Shown: positions 49,551 to 57,368 of the stretch, piece after piece
How the letters are laid out: every line of letters begins with the position of its first letter
Position numbering within the stretch: position 1 is the stretch's first letter
Assembly (NCBI RefSeq): GCF_001517405.1
Contig: NZ_LN907828.1
Location: 248,001 to 312,000, forward strand
Reading direction: 5' to 3'
Source of the DNA: Duffyella gerundensis
Lineage (GTDB): Bacteria; Pseudomonadota; Gammaproteobacteria; Enterobacterales; Enterobacteriaceae
Length of the DNA stretch: 64,000 nt
The notes under the pieces: model-generated
The model's input: only the letters and a program-made list of their open reading frames with translations
The model's database searches: none
What the model was told of the DNA's origin: nothing
Translations under genes and position numbers: made by a program

Positions 49551-50168
49551 ATGCGTAAAAAGATCGATATCTCCTTGAAAAAAGAAGCGAAACAACAGCG
49601 AGCGATCGCAACAGTTGCGGCCATCGTCGAGGCCGCTACTTACATTTTGCGGAAAGAAGGGCCCGCCGGTTTTACGGCGAACAAGGTCGCAGAGAAAGCC
49701 GGAGTCAATATATCTTCTTTCTATCAGTATTTTCCAAATAAGGAGGCGCTGCTCTTTCACATCACCCAGCTGAACTGGGAGCGGCAGTTGCGGCAACTCA
49801 CGCCCATCCTCATCCAGACTGGCCCCGAACATTCTCGCAAGTTGCGCGATTTCATTCGCGAGTTCTTCATAATCGAAGCAGCCGAGGCCGACCTACGACA
49901 GGCGCTGAGGATCGCATCGATTGACCTGAGAGAGACCGACGAATTTAAGGCGCTGATCTCCAAAGGAGCCGATCTGACCAGAACCTTTATCGAAACCGCA
50001 GTAGGCTTGCCGGATAAGAGCGACCTCGATTTCAATGTGAATTTTATCGTGCTGCTTGTGACCAGCTTTGCCGAAAGGTCTACGAATGAGGGATTTACAG
50101 GAGCTGAACTCATTCGTCAGGCCGATCTGCTGACCGACATTTTGGTCGGTCATTTTAAGATCGCCTGA
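49551..50168 (+). CDS. TetR-family transcriptional regulator
   Basis: This 205-residue regulator has a basic N-terminal tail (MRKKIDISLKKEAKQQRAIA). The TetR helix-turn-helix (residues about 18-65) reads ATVAAIVEAATYILRKEGPA, FTANKVAEKAGVNISSFYQY and FPNKEALLFH. A helical effector domain follows. It starts 97 bases from the divergent PobA-like gene, so it probably regulates it. No clear palindrome was found in the gap, which is unusual. Confidence 0.88.
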   Translation: MRKKIDISLKKEAKQQRAIATVAAIVEAATYILRKEGPAGFTANKVAEKAGVNISSFYQYFPNKEALLFHITQLNWERQLRQLTPILIQTGPEHSRKLRDFIREFFIIEAAEADLRQALRIASIDLRETDEFKALISKGADLTRTFIETAVGLPDKSDLDFNVNFIVLLVTSFAERSTNEGFTGAELIRQADLLTDILVGHFKIA

Positions 50169-50264
50169 ACAAAAAGATGTAATAAAAGCTTGTGACGCGA
50201 AGCACATCCCCAAAAGCCGAGCTTTCACGTCCGACGTCTTTGACTAGCAAAGTTCGCTTAGTGT

Positions 50265-50330
50265 GACTTCCGCTTCTCGCTCAAAGCGGACATAGGCTTG
50301 ATGTCAGTCCGTTTTGTGCCAAAAGCGGAC
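50265..50330 (+). repeat. Two-hairpin element, near-twin of the copy at 46625
   Basis: First hairpin TTCCGCTTCTCGCTCAAAGC + GGAC, link ATAGGCTTGATGTCA, second hairpin GTCCGTTTTGTGCCAAAAGC + GGAC. It has the same link and second-hairpin substitutions as the copy at 46625. It lies between the TetR gene and a GNAT gene. Confidence 0.85.
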
Positions 50331-50408
50331 GCAGCTAACATCGTGCTATGGTGATTTATGTGGTGAAGTTCAGCGAAAGTAATGCCTTCAGGTAAAAAGG
50401 AGTGTCAG

Positions 50409-50927
50409 ATGAATTTAGAAACTGCTCGTTTAAGGCTTGAACCCTATCATGACTCACACTATGAAGGCTTAAGGGTAATGGAAAACGATTCCGGCGTGAT
50501 GCGGTATATCAGCAAAGGCATTGTCAAAACGCCAGAAGAGACTTGGGAAAGTATCAGGCGAGTTCAGGCCAGATGGCAGAAATATGGATTTTCGTGGTGG
50601 GCTATTAAAGAGAAGACTTCCGGGGCCGTTGTTGGAGCAGCATGCCTCCAATATCTGGCAAACGTTGAAAGTGCCCCCTTAGAGATTGGTTGGCGGCTAG
50701 TCCCGGAACACAATGGCAAAGGCTATGCAACAGAAGCGGCTAAATCGATTATTGATTTCGCAGCAGAGCAGATAGGCGCGACGTATTTAGTGGCTGTTGC
50801 CGACCCTCAAAATACGCCCTCTCAGCGAGTGATGCAGCGATTAGGCATGACTTACAAAGCAATAGAACAGCATTATGATGTGCCTTGCGTAGTTTATGAA
50901 CTTAGCATTCAGCGCGCTCAATCGTAA
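50409..50927 (+). CDS. RimJ/RimL-type GNAT acetyltransferase
   Basis: This 172-residue GNAT starts at ATG 50409 because AAAAAGGAG precedes it; the frame extends to 50382. It opens METARLRLEPY-like (MNLETARLRLEPYHDSHYEG) and has the acetyl-CoA segment LVPEHNGKGYATEAAKSIID and ENTPSQRVMQRLGM-like VADPQNTPSQRVMQRLGMTY. It acts on a protein N terminus, amino sugar or antibiotic in relatives; the substrate here is unknown. Flanked on both sides by element copies. Confidence 0.87.
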   Translation: MNLETARLRLEPYHDSHYEGLRVMENDSGVMRYISKGIVKTPEETWESIRRVQARWQKYGFSWWAIKEKTSGAVVGAACLQYLANVESAPLEIGWRLVPEHNGKGYATEAAKSIIDFAAEQIGATYLVAVADPQNTPSQRVMQRLGMTYKAIEQHYDVPCVVYELSIQRAQS

Positions 50928-50945
50928 TAGGGATGTGAACATAAT

Positions 50946-50971
50946 CTCCGCTTTGTCCCAGAAGCGGACGT
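50946..50971 (+). repeat. Second-hairpin copy of the dispersed element
   Basis: CTCCGCTTTGTCCCAGAAGC followed by GGACG matches the second hairpin with one loop change. The first hairpin is absent. It follows the GNAT stop by about 20 bases. Confidence 0.65.
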
Positions 50972-51170
50972 TGCCAATATAGTCATCTATGTCAATTTGA
51001 AGAGAGCAGGTCTGTATCTTATTCAGCCGTCAGTAAGTTACCTGCAAGAAGAGAACGTTGCTGAAATCGAATCGTGTTAATTTGTGAGAAACAGCTTAGT
51101 GGAATGCGGGCATATAACGTGAAGCCACGGCAAAAAGTTAACAGACTCAGCTGATTATTAAGGAGAGGAA

Positions 51171-52004
51171 TTGAAGCTTTTTGATTATCTGAAGATGGAT
51201 TTTCCTGATCTGACGCCTGAAGCCACCAAAGTCCATCTTGCGCAATTAAATGATTATAAAGAGGATCCGCTGGTTAAATTCCGTGAAGGCACTTTCGACG
51301 ACTGGCAGTGCTGGCAGAAGCGACTGGAGTTTAGCCGCAGGTATGTCGTTTCACTGATCAGAATCCCGGGGACTGAAACCTGGCTATTTGCGGGAGCATT
51401 TCAGCAAATAGGCAACGCGGGAAAGAAAGCCTACGCTGATCGTGAAGAACTGTATTATCAGTACCACCTTCAGAAAATCCCAGAGACTGAAGAATACGCT
51501 GGAAGGATGTATATCAGCTTTAAAAATACAGTCCGTAACTTCATTCGCCTCGGTGAAAGTATTCAGAGCGAACTGGTTATCAGCGCCATCACCCCGGCAC
51601 GTCTGACCTTCGGCGAGTTTCCAGGCTACCGCAACGTCGTGCTGGACCGGAACAGCATCGGCTCGATCCTCAGACTTAATCTGCAATCCTGGCGTACCGC
51701 ACTGTCCGTGGTTAAAGGCATCTATGTATTAACTGATCGGGACGGTGGAAAACTCTACGTTGGAAAAGCCGATGGAATTGAGGGGATATGGGGCCGATGG
51801 AAATATTATTTTGGTTCCGGGCATGGCGGCAATGTAGGGCTTAAGGAAGCTTTCGGCATAGGCGATGAAAACCGACTGCAGAATATCACATTCGCGATCC
51901 TCGAAGTCATGGATCTTAATGCCGAAAAAGGTGAAATTGACCGCCGCGAAACTCACTGGAAGCAAATACTGCTCTCGCGAGAGTTTGGCCATAACCGAAA
52001 CTAA
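51171..52004 (+). CDS. GIY-YIG nuclease-domain protein
   Basis: This 277-residue protein uses TTG at 51171, decided by the strong AAGGAGAGGAA directly upstream. The N-terminal about 180 residues (MKLFDYLKMDFPDLTPEATK; RYVVSLIRIPGTETWLFAGA) form a domain I do not recognise, possibly a DNA- or partner-binding part. The C-terminal about 95 residues carry a GIY-YIG-type core: VKGIYVLTDRDGGKLYVGKA, then an Arg helix IWGRWKYYFGSGHGGN and a later Glu candidate (GEIDRRETHWKQI). It is presumably a nuclease; a defence role is possible but not shown. The following gap carries the element at 52252. Confidence 0.75.
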   Translation: MKLFDYLKMDFPDLTPEATKVHLAQLNDYKEDPLVKFREGTFDDWQCWQKRLEFSRRYVVSLIRIPGTETWLFAGAFQQIGNAGKKAYADREELYYQYHLQKIPETEEYAGRMYISFKNTVRNFIRLGESIQSELVISAITPARLTFGEFPGYRNVVLDRNSIGSILRLNLQSWRTALSVVKGIYVLTDRDGGKLYVGKADGIEGIWGRWKYYFGSGHGGNVGLKEAFGIGDENRLQNITFAILEVMDLNAEKGEIDRRETHWKQILLSREFGHNRN

Positions 52005-52251
52005 TTAAGCCTGTAAAAACGCGCTGAACTGCTCCCCATTGATTAGGACTCGGCATTAATTGTGGCAACAATTACGAACTTCGCTTAATTGCCGCTCTTG
52101 GCCGTTGCCGTGGGCTGCTATGTGCCAGGAACGGATGTTACTTTCTTCATGGTATGTTAGTTTGCAGGGAGCAGGTCAAGCATGACCTGCCCCTGTTAAT
52201 TAATATGTGGCTACGTTAACAAAACCTCCAGCTGCTGCAGAGCAAATGCGC

Positions 52252-52321
52252 ATGTCCGCTCTTCGCTCATAGCGGACGTGCAAGCCCTGGCGTAGTCGGC
52301 ATTGCGCCAGAGGCGAACATT
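52252..52321 (+). repeat. Two-hairpin element in the 52005-52473 gap
   Basis: First hairpin ATGTCCGCTCTTCGCTCATA + GCGGAC is intact. The second (GTCGGCATTGCGCCAGAGGC + GAAC) is eroded. A further faint second-hairpin relic lies at about 52114-52140. The remainder of the 469-base gap holds no supported gene; this is the last copy before the window end. Confidence 0.75.
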
Positions 52322-52473
52322 GAAGCACAGCCGCCCAAAAGCCTGCAGGTGAAATTCAGGTAGACTTGAGTCTACGGTTCATTCTGCATTAGCTTTCAGT
52401 TAGCGCCTCAGGTCGATCCGAATCACGAAACACACAGGCGCGGCAGGAATATTAAAGGTGCTCAGGGGCTGAT

Positions 52474-53376
52474 ATGCGTTCCAATATGATTGAATATATG
52501 ACTATTTTTATCCAGGTTGTTGAACTGGGTAGCTTCACCAAAGCCGCTGATGTTCTGCAGCTGCACCGCCCCGCCGTCAGTAAAGCGATACAGCATCTTG
52601 AAGACGATCTCGGTATAAAACTCATTCACCGCACCACCCGCAAGCTGAGCGTGACGGCTGAGGGCGACGAATTTTATCAGCGTGCCAAACACGTTCTGGC
52701 TGAAGTAGATAACATGATGGCCAGTTTTTCACCGACCCTGCCGCCGCGTGGACGGCTCAGGCTTGATGTCCCGCTGGCGCTGGCTCATGCCATCATTATT
52801 CCCCATCTGATGGCGTTCCAGTCGCTGTATCCCGATATTGAAATGGTGCTGGTTTCCTCGGATAAAAAAACCGATCTGATTGGCGAAGGCGTGGACTGCG
52901 TGGTGCGGCTGGGCGAACTGCAGGACTCAAGCTTCATCTCCCGACGTATTGGGGAAATCAGAATGGTCACCTGTGCCGCTCCTTCCTATCTGCAGCGGCA
53001 CGGGCGGCCAACAACACTGGCAGATCTGGAGCAGCATCGGGCGGTTAACTTCTTCAGCGATCACAGCCGGGACGTGATGGAATGGAAGTTTATCGAGAAT
53101 GGCGTGGTTGTTTCGCGGCGCCCTGTCGGCAGCATGCTGGTTGATAACTCCGATATTCTCTTGTCCTGTGCCCTGGCCGGTCTGGGTATTATCCAGGCAT
53201 CCTGTAACGCCCTGGCACCGCATATTGCTTCCGGTAAGCTTGAAGCCATCCTGACACAGTACCCTTGTGTTTCTAAGCCCGTTTCAGTGATGTATCCGGA
53301 CAGGCGCAACCTTTCGCCGCAGGTGCGCGTGTTTATCGACTGGTTCAGCGACCTTTTTGCCAGGCAGATCGCCTGA
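52474..53376 (+). CDS. LysR-family transcriptional regulator
   Basis: This 300-residue regulator has an N-terminal winged helix-turn-helix (residues about 5-65; FIQVVELGSFTKAADVLQLH, RPAVSKAIQHLEDDLGIKLI) and a periplasmic-binding-like effector domain with RGRLRLDVPLALAHAIIIPH and GVDCVVRLGELQDSSFISRR. It belongs to the group typified by DsdC-unrelated 'transcriptional regulators of quinone/aldehyde reductases'. It is followed on the same strand by the MDR oxidoreductase (138-base gap) and may control it. Met5 is an alternative start. Confidence 0.92.
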   Translation: MRSNMIEYMTIFIQVVELGSFTKAADVLQLHRPAVSKAIQHLEDDLGIKLIHRTTRKLSVTAEGDEFYQRAKHVLAEVDNMMASFSPTLPPRGRLRLDVPLALAHAIIIPHLMAFQSLYPDIEMVLVSSDKKTDLIGEGVDCVVRLGELQDSSFISRRIGEIRMVTCAAPSYLQRHGRPTTLADLEQHRAVNFFSDHSRDVMEWKFIENGVVVSRRPVGSMLVDNSDILLSCALAGLGIIQASCNALAPHIASGKLEAILTQYPCVSKPVSVMYPDRRNLSPQVRVFIDWFSDLFARQIA

Positions 53377-53514
53377 AACCACCGATTGTTACTGAATTCG
53401 TAACACTGATGTTCCTCAGCAGCTATTTTTCCATTGATGACAACCCCGTAGAGTGTTTGCAAATAAATCGATCATGCCTTTCCAGGGTATGTCGTTCACT
53501 GACGAGGTCTGAAT

Positions 53515-54507
53515 ATGTCTAAAGTTGTTACCTTTAACCGCACTGGCGGTCCGGAAGTGTTGGAAATTGTTGATGTTCAGGTACCCGCGCCTGGTGCAGG
53601 AGAAGTTCAGATTCGGGTCCATGCTATTGGCCTTAATCGCGCAGAAATTATGTACCGCAATGGCCAGTATGTGATTGAACCTGAATTCCCGGCGCGACTG
53701 GGTTATGAAGCGGCTGGGGTAGTGGAGGCTGTAGGTGAGCATGTCGAAAGCGTTGCCAAAGGTGATGTGGTCAGCGTTATACCTTCCTTCATGTTTAGCG
53801 AATATGGCATGTACGGTGAGTTAGTTAACGCACCGGCGCATGCGGTGGTAAAACACCCAGGGAATCTCTCTTTTGAACAAGCCGCTGCGAGCTGGATGAT
53901 GTACGTCACGGCCTACGGCGCGCTGGTGGAATACGGTAACCTGCAAGCGGATCAGAATGTAATTATTCGCGCAGCATCAAGCAGCGTTGGCCTGGCAGCC
54001 ATTCAGATAGCGAATATGCTGGGTGCCAAACCCATTGCCCTCACCCGCACCAGCGAAAAACGCGACCTGCTACTGAAGGCGGGGGCCGCCGCCGTTATCG
54101 CTACCGCAGAGCAGGATATGGTGGCTGAAATTAATCAGGCGACGCAGGGTGAAGGTGCCCATATTGTGTTTGATCCTGTTGGCGGCCCGGACGCGGCTAA
54201 GCTGATGCAAACCATGGCACCGCAGGGCATCTACTTCCAGTATGGGGCGCTCGACAGCCGCGACATGGTTGTACCTGTCTTCGAGATTCTTGGTAAACAT
54301 CTCACGCTACGCGGCTATGAGCTGTTCGAAATCACTACCGACGCGGAAAAAATGGCGCGGGCGAAATCCTTCGTCACCGAAGGGTTGCGCTCCGGCAAAC
54401 TGAAACCGGTCATTGATAAAACCTTCACGCTTGACGATATTGCGGATGCGCATCGCTATATGGAAGCCAATGGTCAGACAGGTAAAATTATCGTTACCGT
54501 TGAATAA
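53515..54507 (+). CDS. Zinc-independent MDR oxidoreductase (quinone-oxidoreductase type)
   Basis: This 330-residue medium-chain dehydrogenase/reductase has a GroES-like N-terminal half (GEVQIRVHAIGLNRAEIMYR; LGYEAAGVVEAVGEHV) and a Rossmann half with IIRAASSSVGLAAIQIANML and GAHIVFDPVGGPDAAKLMQT. The zinc ligands of alcohol dehydrogenases are absent (the 'Asn-Arg-Ala' form is present), placing it with zeta-crystallin/quinone reductases using NADPH. GACGAGGTCTGAAT precedes the ATG. The substrate, likely a reactive enone or quinone, is inferred. A strong hairpin pair follows at 54517-54608. Confidence 0.9.
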   Translation: MSKVVTFNRTGGPEVLEIVDVQVPAPGAGEVQIRVHAIGLNRAEIMYRNGQYVIEPEFPARLGYEAAGVVEAVGEHVESVAKGDVVSVIPSFMFSEYGMYGELVNAPAHAVVKHPGNLSFEQAAASWMMYVTAYGALVEYGNLQADQNVIIRAASSSVGLAAIQIANMLGAKPIALTRTSEKRDLLLKAGAAAVIATAEQDMVAEINQATQGEGAHIVFDPVGGPDAAKLMQTMAPQGIYFQYGALDSRDMVVPVFEILGKHLTLRGYELFEITTDAEKMARAKSFVTEGLRSGKLKPVIDKTFTLDDIADAHRYMEANGQTGKIIVTVE

Positions 54508-54516
54508 TCGTTTTCC

Positions 54517-54532
54517 CGCGGCTTAGGCCGCG
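54517..54532. terminator. Short GC-rich hairpin after MDR gene
   Basis: CGCGGC-TTAG-GCCGCG is preceded by TTTTCC and followed by AAAA, 9 bases after the stop. The U tract is on the minus strand, so it reads as terminator in that direction but would also pause + transcripts. Confidence 0.55.
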
Positions 54533-54581
54533 AAAATGAGTTTGTTGGGAAGCGACGCTGTTATCAGCGTAATACCCGTTA

Positions 54582-54608
54582 ATGGCCGCCCAGGGATGCG
54601 GCGGCCAT
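54582..54608. terminator. Second hairpin upstream of DUF1203 gene
   Basis: ATGGCCGCC and GGCGGCCAT form a perfect 9-base stem with a 9-base loop. It is followed by ATTATC. Together with 54517 it separates the MDR gene from the DUF1203 gene. Confidence 0.5.
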
Positions 54609-54797
54609 ATTATCTATTGTGTGTTGAAAGGGCTTTTCACTCATCTCTGACCGATCCCCGCATAAGCTGGCTGAATGAAGCACAGCACCGCATGCGCCAT
54701 TTTCATTCCGCACGTTACTGCGAATTCCCTGACCTAAAGCAGCGAATTTCTCCTTCAATTGCCCGCTACTGTAGCGCTGACAACAACGGGAGACGTT

Positions 54798-55268
54798 ATG
54801 AATTACAAAATTTCTGGACTGAAGGCCGAGCCGTTCATTCATCTTTTTGGACAGAGCGATGCCTGTCTTAACCGCCTGGGTGCCAGCAGGCACACCGTGG
54901 ACAGTTATCCTGGCTATCCCGACAGAATTTCATTATGTGATATCCCGATGGGTGAAACCGCGATTCTCATCAACCACATCTATCAGCCGGCCAATACGCC
55001 CTATTTCGGCACGCATGCCATCTATTTGTGGGAAGGCTGTACGCAGCAAGGCATTTACGTCAACGCGTTACCGGAGGTGATGACCAACCGGCTCCTGTCA
55101 TTGCGCGCCTATGACGAGAGACACTTTATACGGCAGGCGGATATCTGTGAGGGAAAATTCGCTGAACAGCTTATCCATCTTTTTTTTGCCGATCCGTTGA
55201 TAAACTATATCCAGATCCATAACGCGAAACGAGGCTGCTATTCCTGCTGCGTTGAGCGTGATGAATAA
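54798..55268 (+). CDS. DUF1203 family protein
   Basis: This 156-residue protein begins at ATG 54798 behind GGGAGACG (the frame reaches 54759, but MNYKISGLKAEPFIHLFGQS is the family-like start). It has the block YPGYPDRISLCDIPMGETAI, LINHIYQPANTPYFGTHAIY and RQADICEGKFAEQLIHLFFA. This matches the DUF1203 pattern by recall; no activity is known for the family. It is soluble, with no signal peptide. The downstream GNAT lies 210 bases away on the same strand. Confidence 0.83.
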   Translation: MNYKISGLKAEPFIHLFGQSDACLNRLGASRHTVDSYPGYPDRISLCDIPMGETAILINHIYQPANTPYFGTHAIYLWEGCTQQGIYVNALPEVMTNRLLSLRAYDERHFIRQADICEGKFAEQLIHLFFADPLINYIQIHNAKRGCYSCCVERDE

Positions 55269-55478
55269 GCCAGATCGGTGAGCCACGGCATCGGTTTTAA
55301 CCAATGCTATTGCTCAACGCTGGCTATTTTCATTACTGACAGGTCTGCTGTGCCTTTTGGCTGGCTATTCTGTGACGTGGGCGGAAATTACGTGTCATGC
55401 TGCGTTAATTTTTTGTCAGCGTATCAGGATGTGGTGATAAATTGCCCGGCATCACTGCGCTAAAGCAACGGAGAGAAA

Positions 55479-56018
55479 ATGCCTATACAGCAGGCGCCAC
55501 GGCTGGAGACAGAACGCCTGGTGTTAAAGCAGTTCACGCTTGATGATTTCCCGGCACTACAGGCATGCTGGGCCGATCCTGAAATGATAAAATTGAATCG
55601 CGGTGAGCTGCCCACGTCAGAATTCATCTGGTCGCGCTTGCTGCGCTACATTGGGCACTGGCATGCCCTGGGCTATGGTTACTGGGCGGTATTTGAGAAA
55701 ACGACGAATCTGTATGTGGGTGCGTTTGGATTTCAGGATGCCCATCGCGATATTACGCCAGCTTTGCCCTGCCCCGAAGCGGGATGGACGCTGATTGCTG
55801 ACGCGCGTGGCAAAGGTTATGCCTCTGAAGCGATCGCTGCCATTTTGCACTGGGCCGACAACGCATTGCCCTCTGACGTATGTTGCATCATCGCTGAAGA
55901 GAACCAGCGTTCAAATTATCTGGCTGAGCGATATGGTTTTCGATTTCAGCATCATCTCTGTTATCGGGGTAAGCAAGTTCGCTTACTCATACGACCGCAG
56001 CATTCTGCTGCCGAGTGA
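55479..56018 (+). CDS. GNAT-family acetyltransferase (RimJ-like)
   Basis: This 179-residue GNAT opens APRLETERLVLKQFTLDDFP and has the RimJ-type core VFEKTTNLYVGAFGFQDAHR, GWTLIADARGKGYASEAIAA (acetyl-CoA loop) and AEENQRSNYLAERYGF. GGAGAGAAA precedes the ATG. It is a single gene, convergent with lacI. The acceptor is unknown; this subgroup often acts on small amines or ribosomal protein N termini. Confidence 0.88.
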   Translation: MPIQQAPRLETERLVLKQFTLDDFPALQACWADPEMIKLNRGELPTSEFIWSRLLRYIGHWHALGYGYWAVFEKTTNLYVGAFGFQDAHRDITPALPCPEAGWTLIADARGKGYASEAIAAILHWADNALPSDVCCIIAEENQRSNYLAERYGFRFQHHLCYRGKQVRLLIRPQHSAAE

Positions 56019-56092
56019 GAAGCTATCGCGCGCCGTCACAGCGGTCAGGAAAGCGATCCCGGCTTTCCAGCCTGTGGAACAGGTGCAAAATT

Positions 56093-57163
56093 TCACAACT
56101 TTTCCACCAGCGTTTTTAATTGCGCAATGACGCTCTCTTGCTCATTTTGATTCTGCTGGCCATAAGGCCAGGTCGACTGCCGGATGATTAAATGGGTCGG
56201 CAGCAGCTCACGAATTCTGATTTGCGGCGCGGCCATCTTCTGAATAAGTAATTCAACCGCCCGTTTACCCAGCTTATTGAAATCCTGCGCAACCGTCGTT
56301 AGCGGCGGCTGAAAATAGAGGCTGTCCGCGGTGTCGTCATAGCCGGTGACTGAAACGGCCCGGCTGCCGGTGCGATGCAATTGTGCCAGCGCACTGAGCA
56401 CACCCAGCGCCATTTGATCGTTGGCGACAACGATGGCGCTAATGCGGCTGTGCTGATGCAGCAACTCAAACGCTTTATGCCAGCCGCTGGCCGCGCTCCA
56501 GTCACCAAAAACCGTCACCGCATTACTGACACCATGCCGATGCAAGGTCTCGCGCCAGCTGCTCAATCGCATACGCGCTGAAACCGAGCTTTCGGGGCCG
56601 GCCAGCAAACCGAAATCCCGGTGCCCGAGTTCCCACAGATGGCTGACGCAGGCGCCACAACCATCGAGGTGATTAAAGCGCACGCAGCAGACATCGGTTT
56701 CGGGTGAGATATCTAAAAACAGGCAGCAAATATCCGGATTCTCACTCACCAGCTTTTCCGCCAGGCTGCTTTCCAGCGGCAGGTTGATAATCGCACCGCG
56801 AATATTCTGCGCACGGAACTCATTCAACCGGGCCTGAAGCGAGGCGTAATCCACCATTACCGGCATCGCGATGACCACTTCCAGCTGGTGCGCGCCAGCG
56901 TAGCTTTTGATCGCCGCGGCAATTTGCGAAGGCGCATGCAGCGTCAACGATGCGGTGATCAGGCCGATCGACGGTGCCGATTTCCCTGCCAGTAATTGCG
57001 CCGATCGGTTAGGCACATAGTGCAACGCCTGCATGGCGTGGATCACTCGGTTGCGGGTGCGCTCAGAGACCACGTCGGGCCGGTTCAACACGCGAGAGAC
57101 GGTTTGCTGGGATACCCCGGCCTCACGCGCCACATCTTCTAACGTTGACGTACGGCGCTGCAT
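56093..57163 (-). CDS. lacI: LacI-family repressor of the adjacent lac genes
   Basis: This 356-residue protein begins at ATG 57161-57163 behind AGGAGAAGAGG (the frame reaches 57208). The N-terminal helix-turn-helix reads TLEDVAREAGVSQQTVSRVL and hinge helix NRSAQLLAGK. The periplasmic-binding-fold core has SIGLITASLTLHAPSQIAAA, ICCLFLDISPETDVCCVRFN and SAIVVANDQMALGVLSALAQ. It is divergent from lacZ with 205 bases between, which contain candidate operators. The label lacI rests on this arrangement; it binds a galactoside inducer by inference. Confidence 0.88.
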   Translation of the reverse strand: MQRRTSTLEDVAREAGVSQQTVSRVLNRPDVVSERTRNRVIHAMQALHYVPNRSAQLLAGKSAPSIGLITASLTLHAPSQIAAAIKSYAGAHQLEVVIAMPVMVDYASLQARLNEFRAQNIRGAIINLPLESSLAEKLVSENPDICCLFLDISPETDVCCVRFNHLDGCGACVSHLWELGHRDFGLLAGPESSVSARMRLSSWRETLHRHGVSNAVTVFGDWSAASGWHKAFELLHQHSRISAIVVANDQMALGVLSALAQLHRTGSRAVSVTGYDDTADSLYFQPPLTTVAQDFNKLGKRAVELLIQKMAAPQIRIRELLPTHLIIRQSTWPYGQQNQNEQESVIAQLKTLVEKL

Positions 57164-57187
57164 CCTCTTCTCCTGTGCATATCGGGC

Positions 57188-57315
57188 ATAAATGTCGATC
57201 GCTAACATTTATTGTCTACATTACGACAAATCTTGCTGCTTTTCGCCCTGTTTCGTGATCGTTAATGAGTTTCAATCTCAGCAATATTGTTGTTATCAAT
57301 AAAATATCTGATAAC
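57188..57315. promoter_or_regulatory. Candidate lac operators between lacI and lacZ
   Basis: Three dyads lie in the gap. ATAAATGT-(9)-ACATTTAT occupies 57188-57212, centred on a CGATCG-containing spacer. TTGTC-(8)-GACAA occupies 57212-57229. GTTATCA-(10)-TGATAAC occupies 57292-57315, 54 bases before the lacZ ATG. Any could be LacI sites, but none is a perfect 20-base lac operator. A CRP-like half site (TTTCGTGATC, 57251-57260) is weak. TAAAATATC around 57300 is a possible -10 for lacZ. Confidence 0.45.
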
Positions 57316-57368
57316 TCAACCTGTCTTGTCTAGCGAATGACATTTTCTTTGACCTGTCAGGTAACTTT

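Noticed and set aside
57251..57272. CRP-like site upstream of lacZ (TTTCGTGATC half)
   Set aside because: Only one half matches the TGTGA-N6-TCACA pattern; too weak to list as a separate site.
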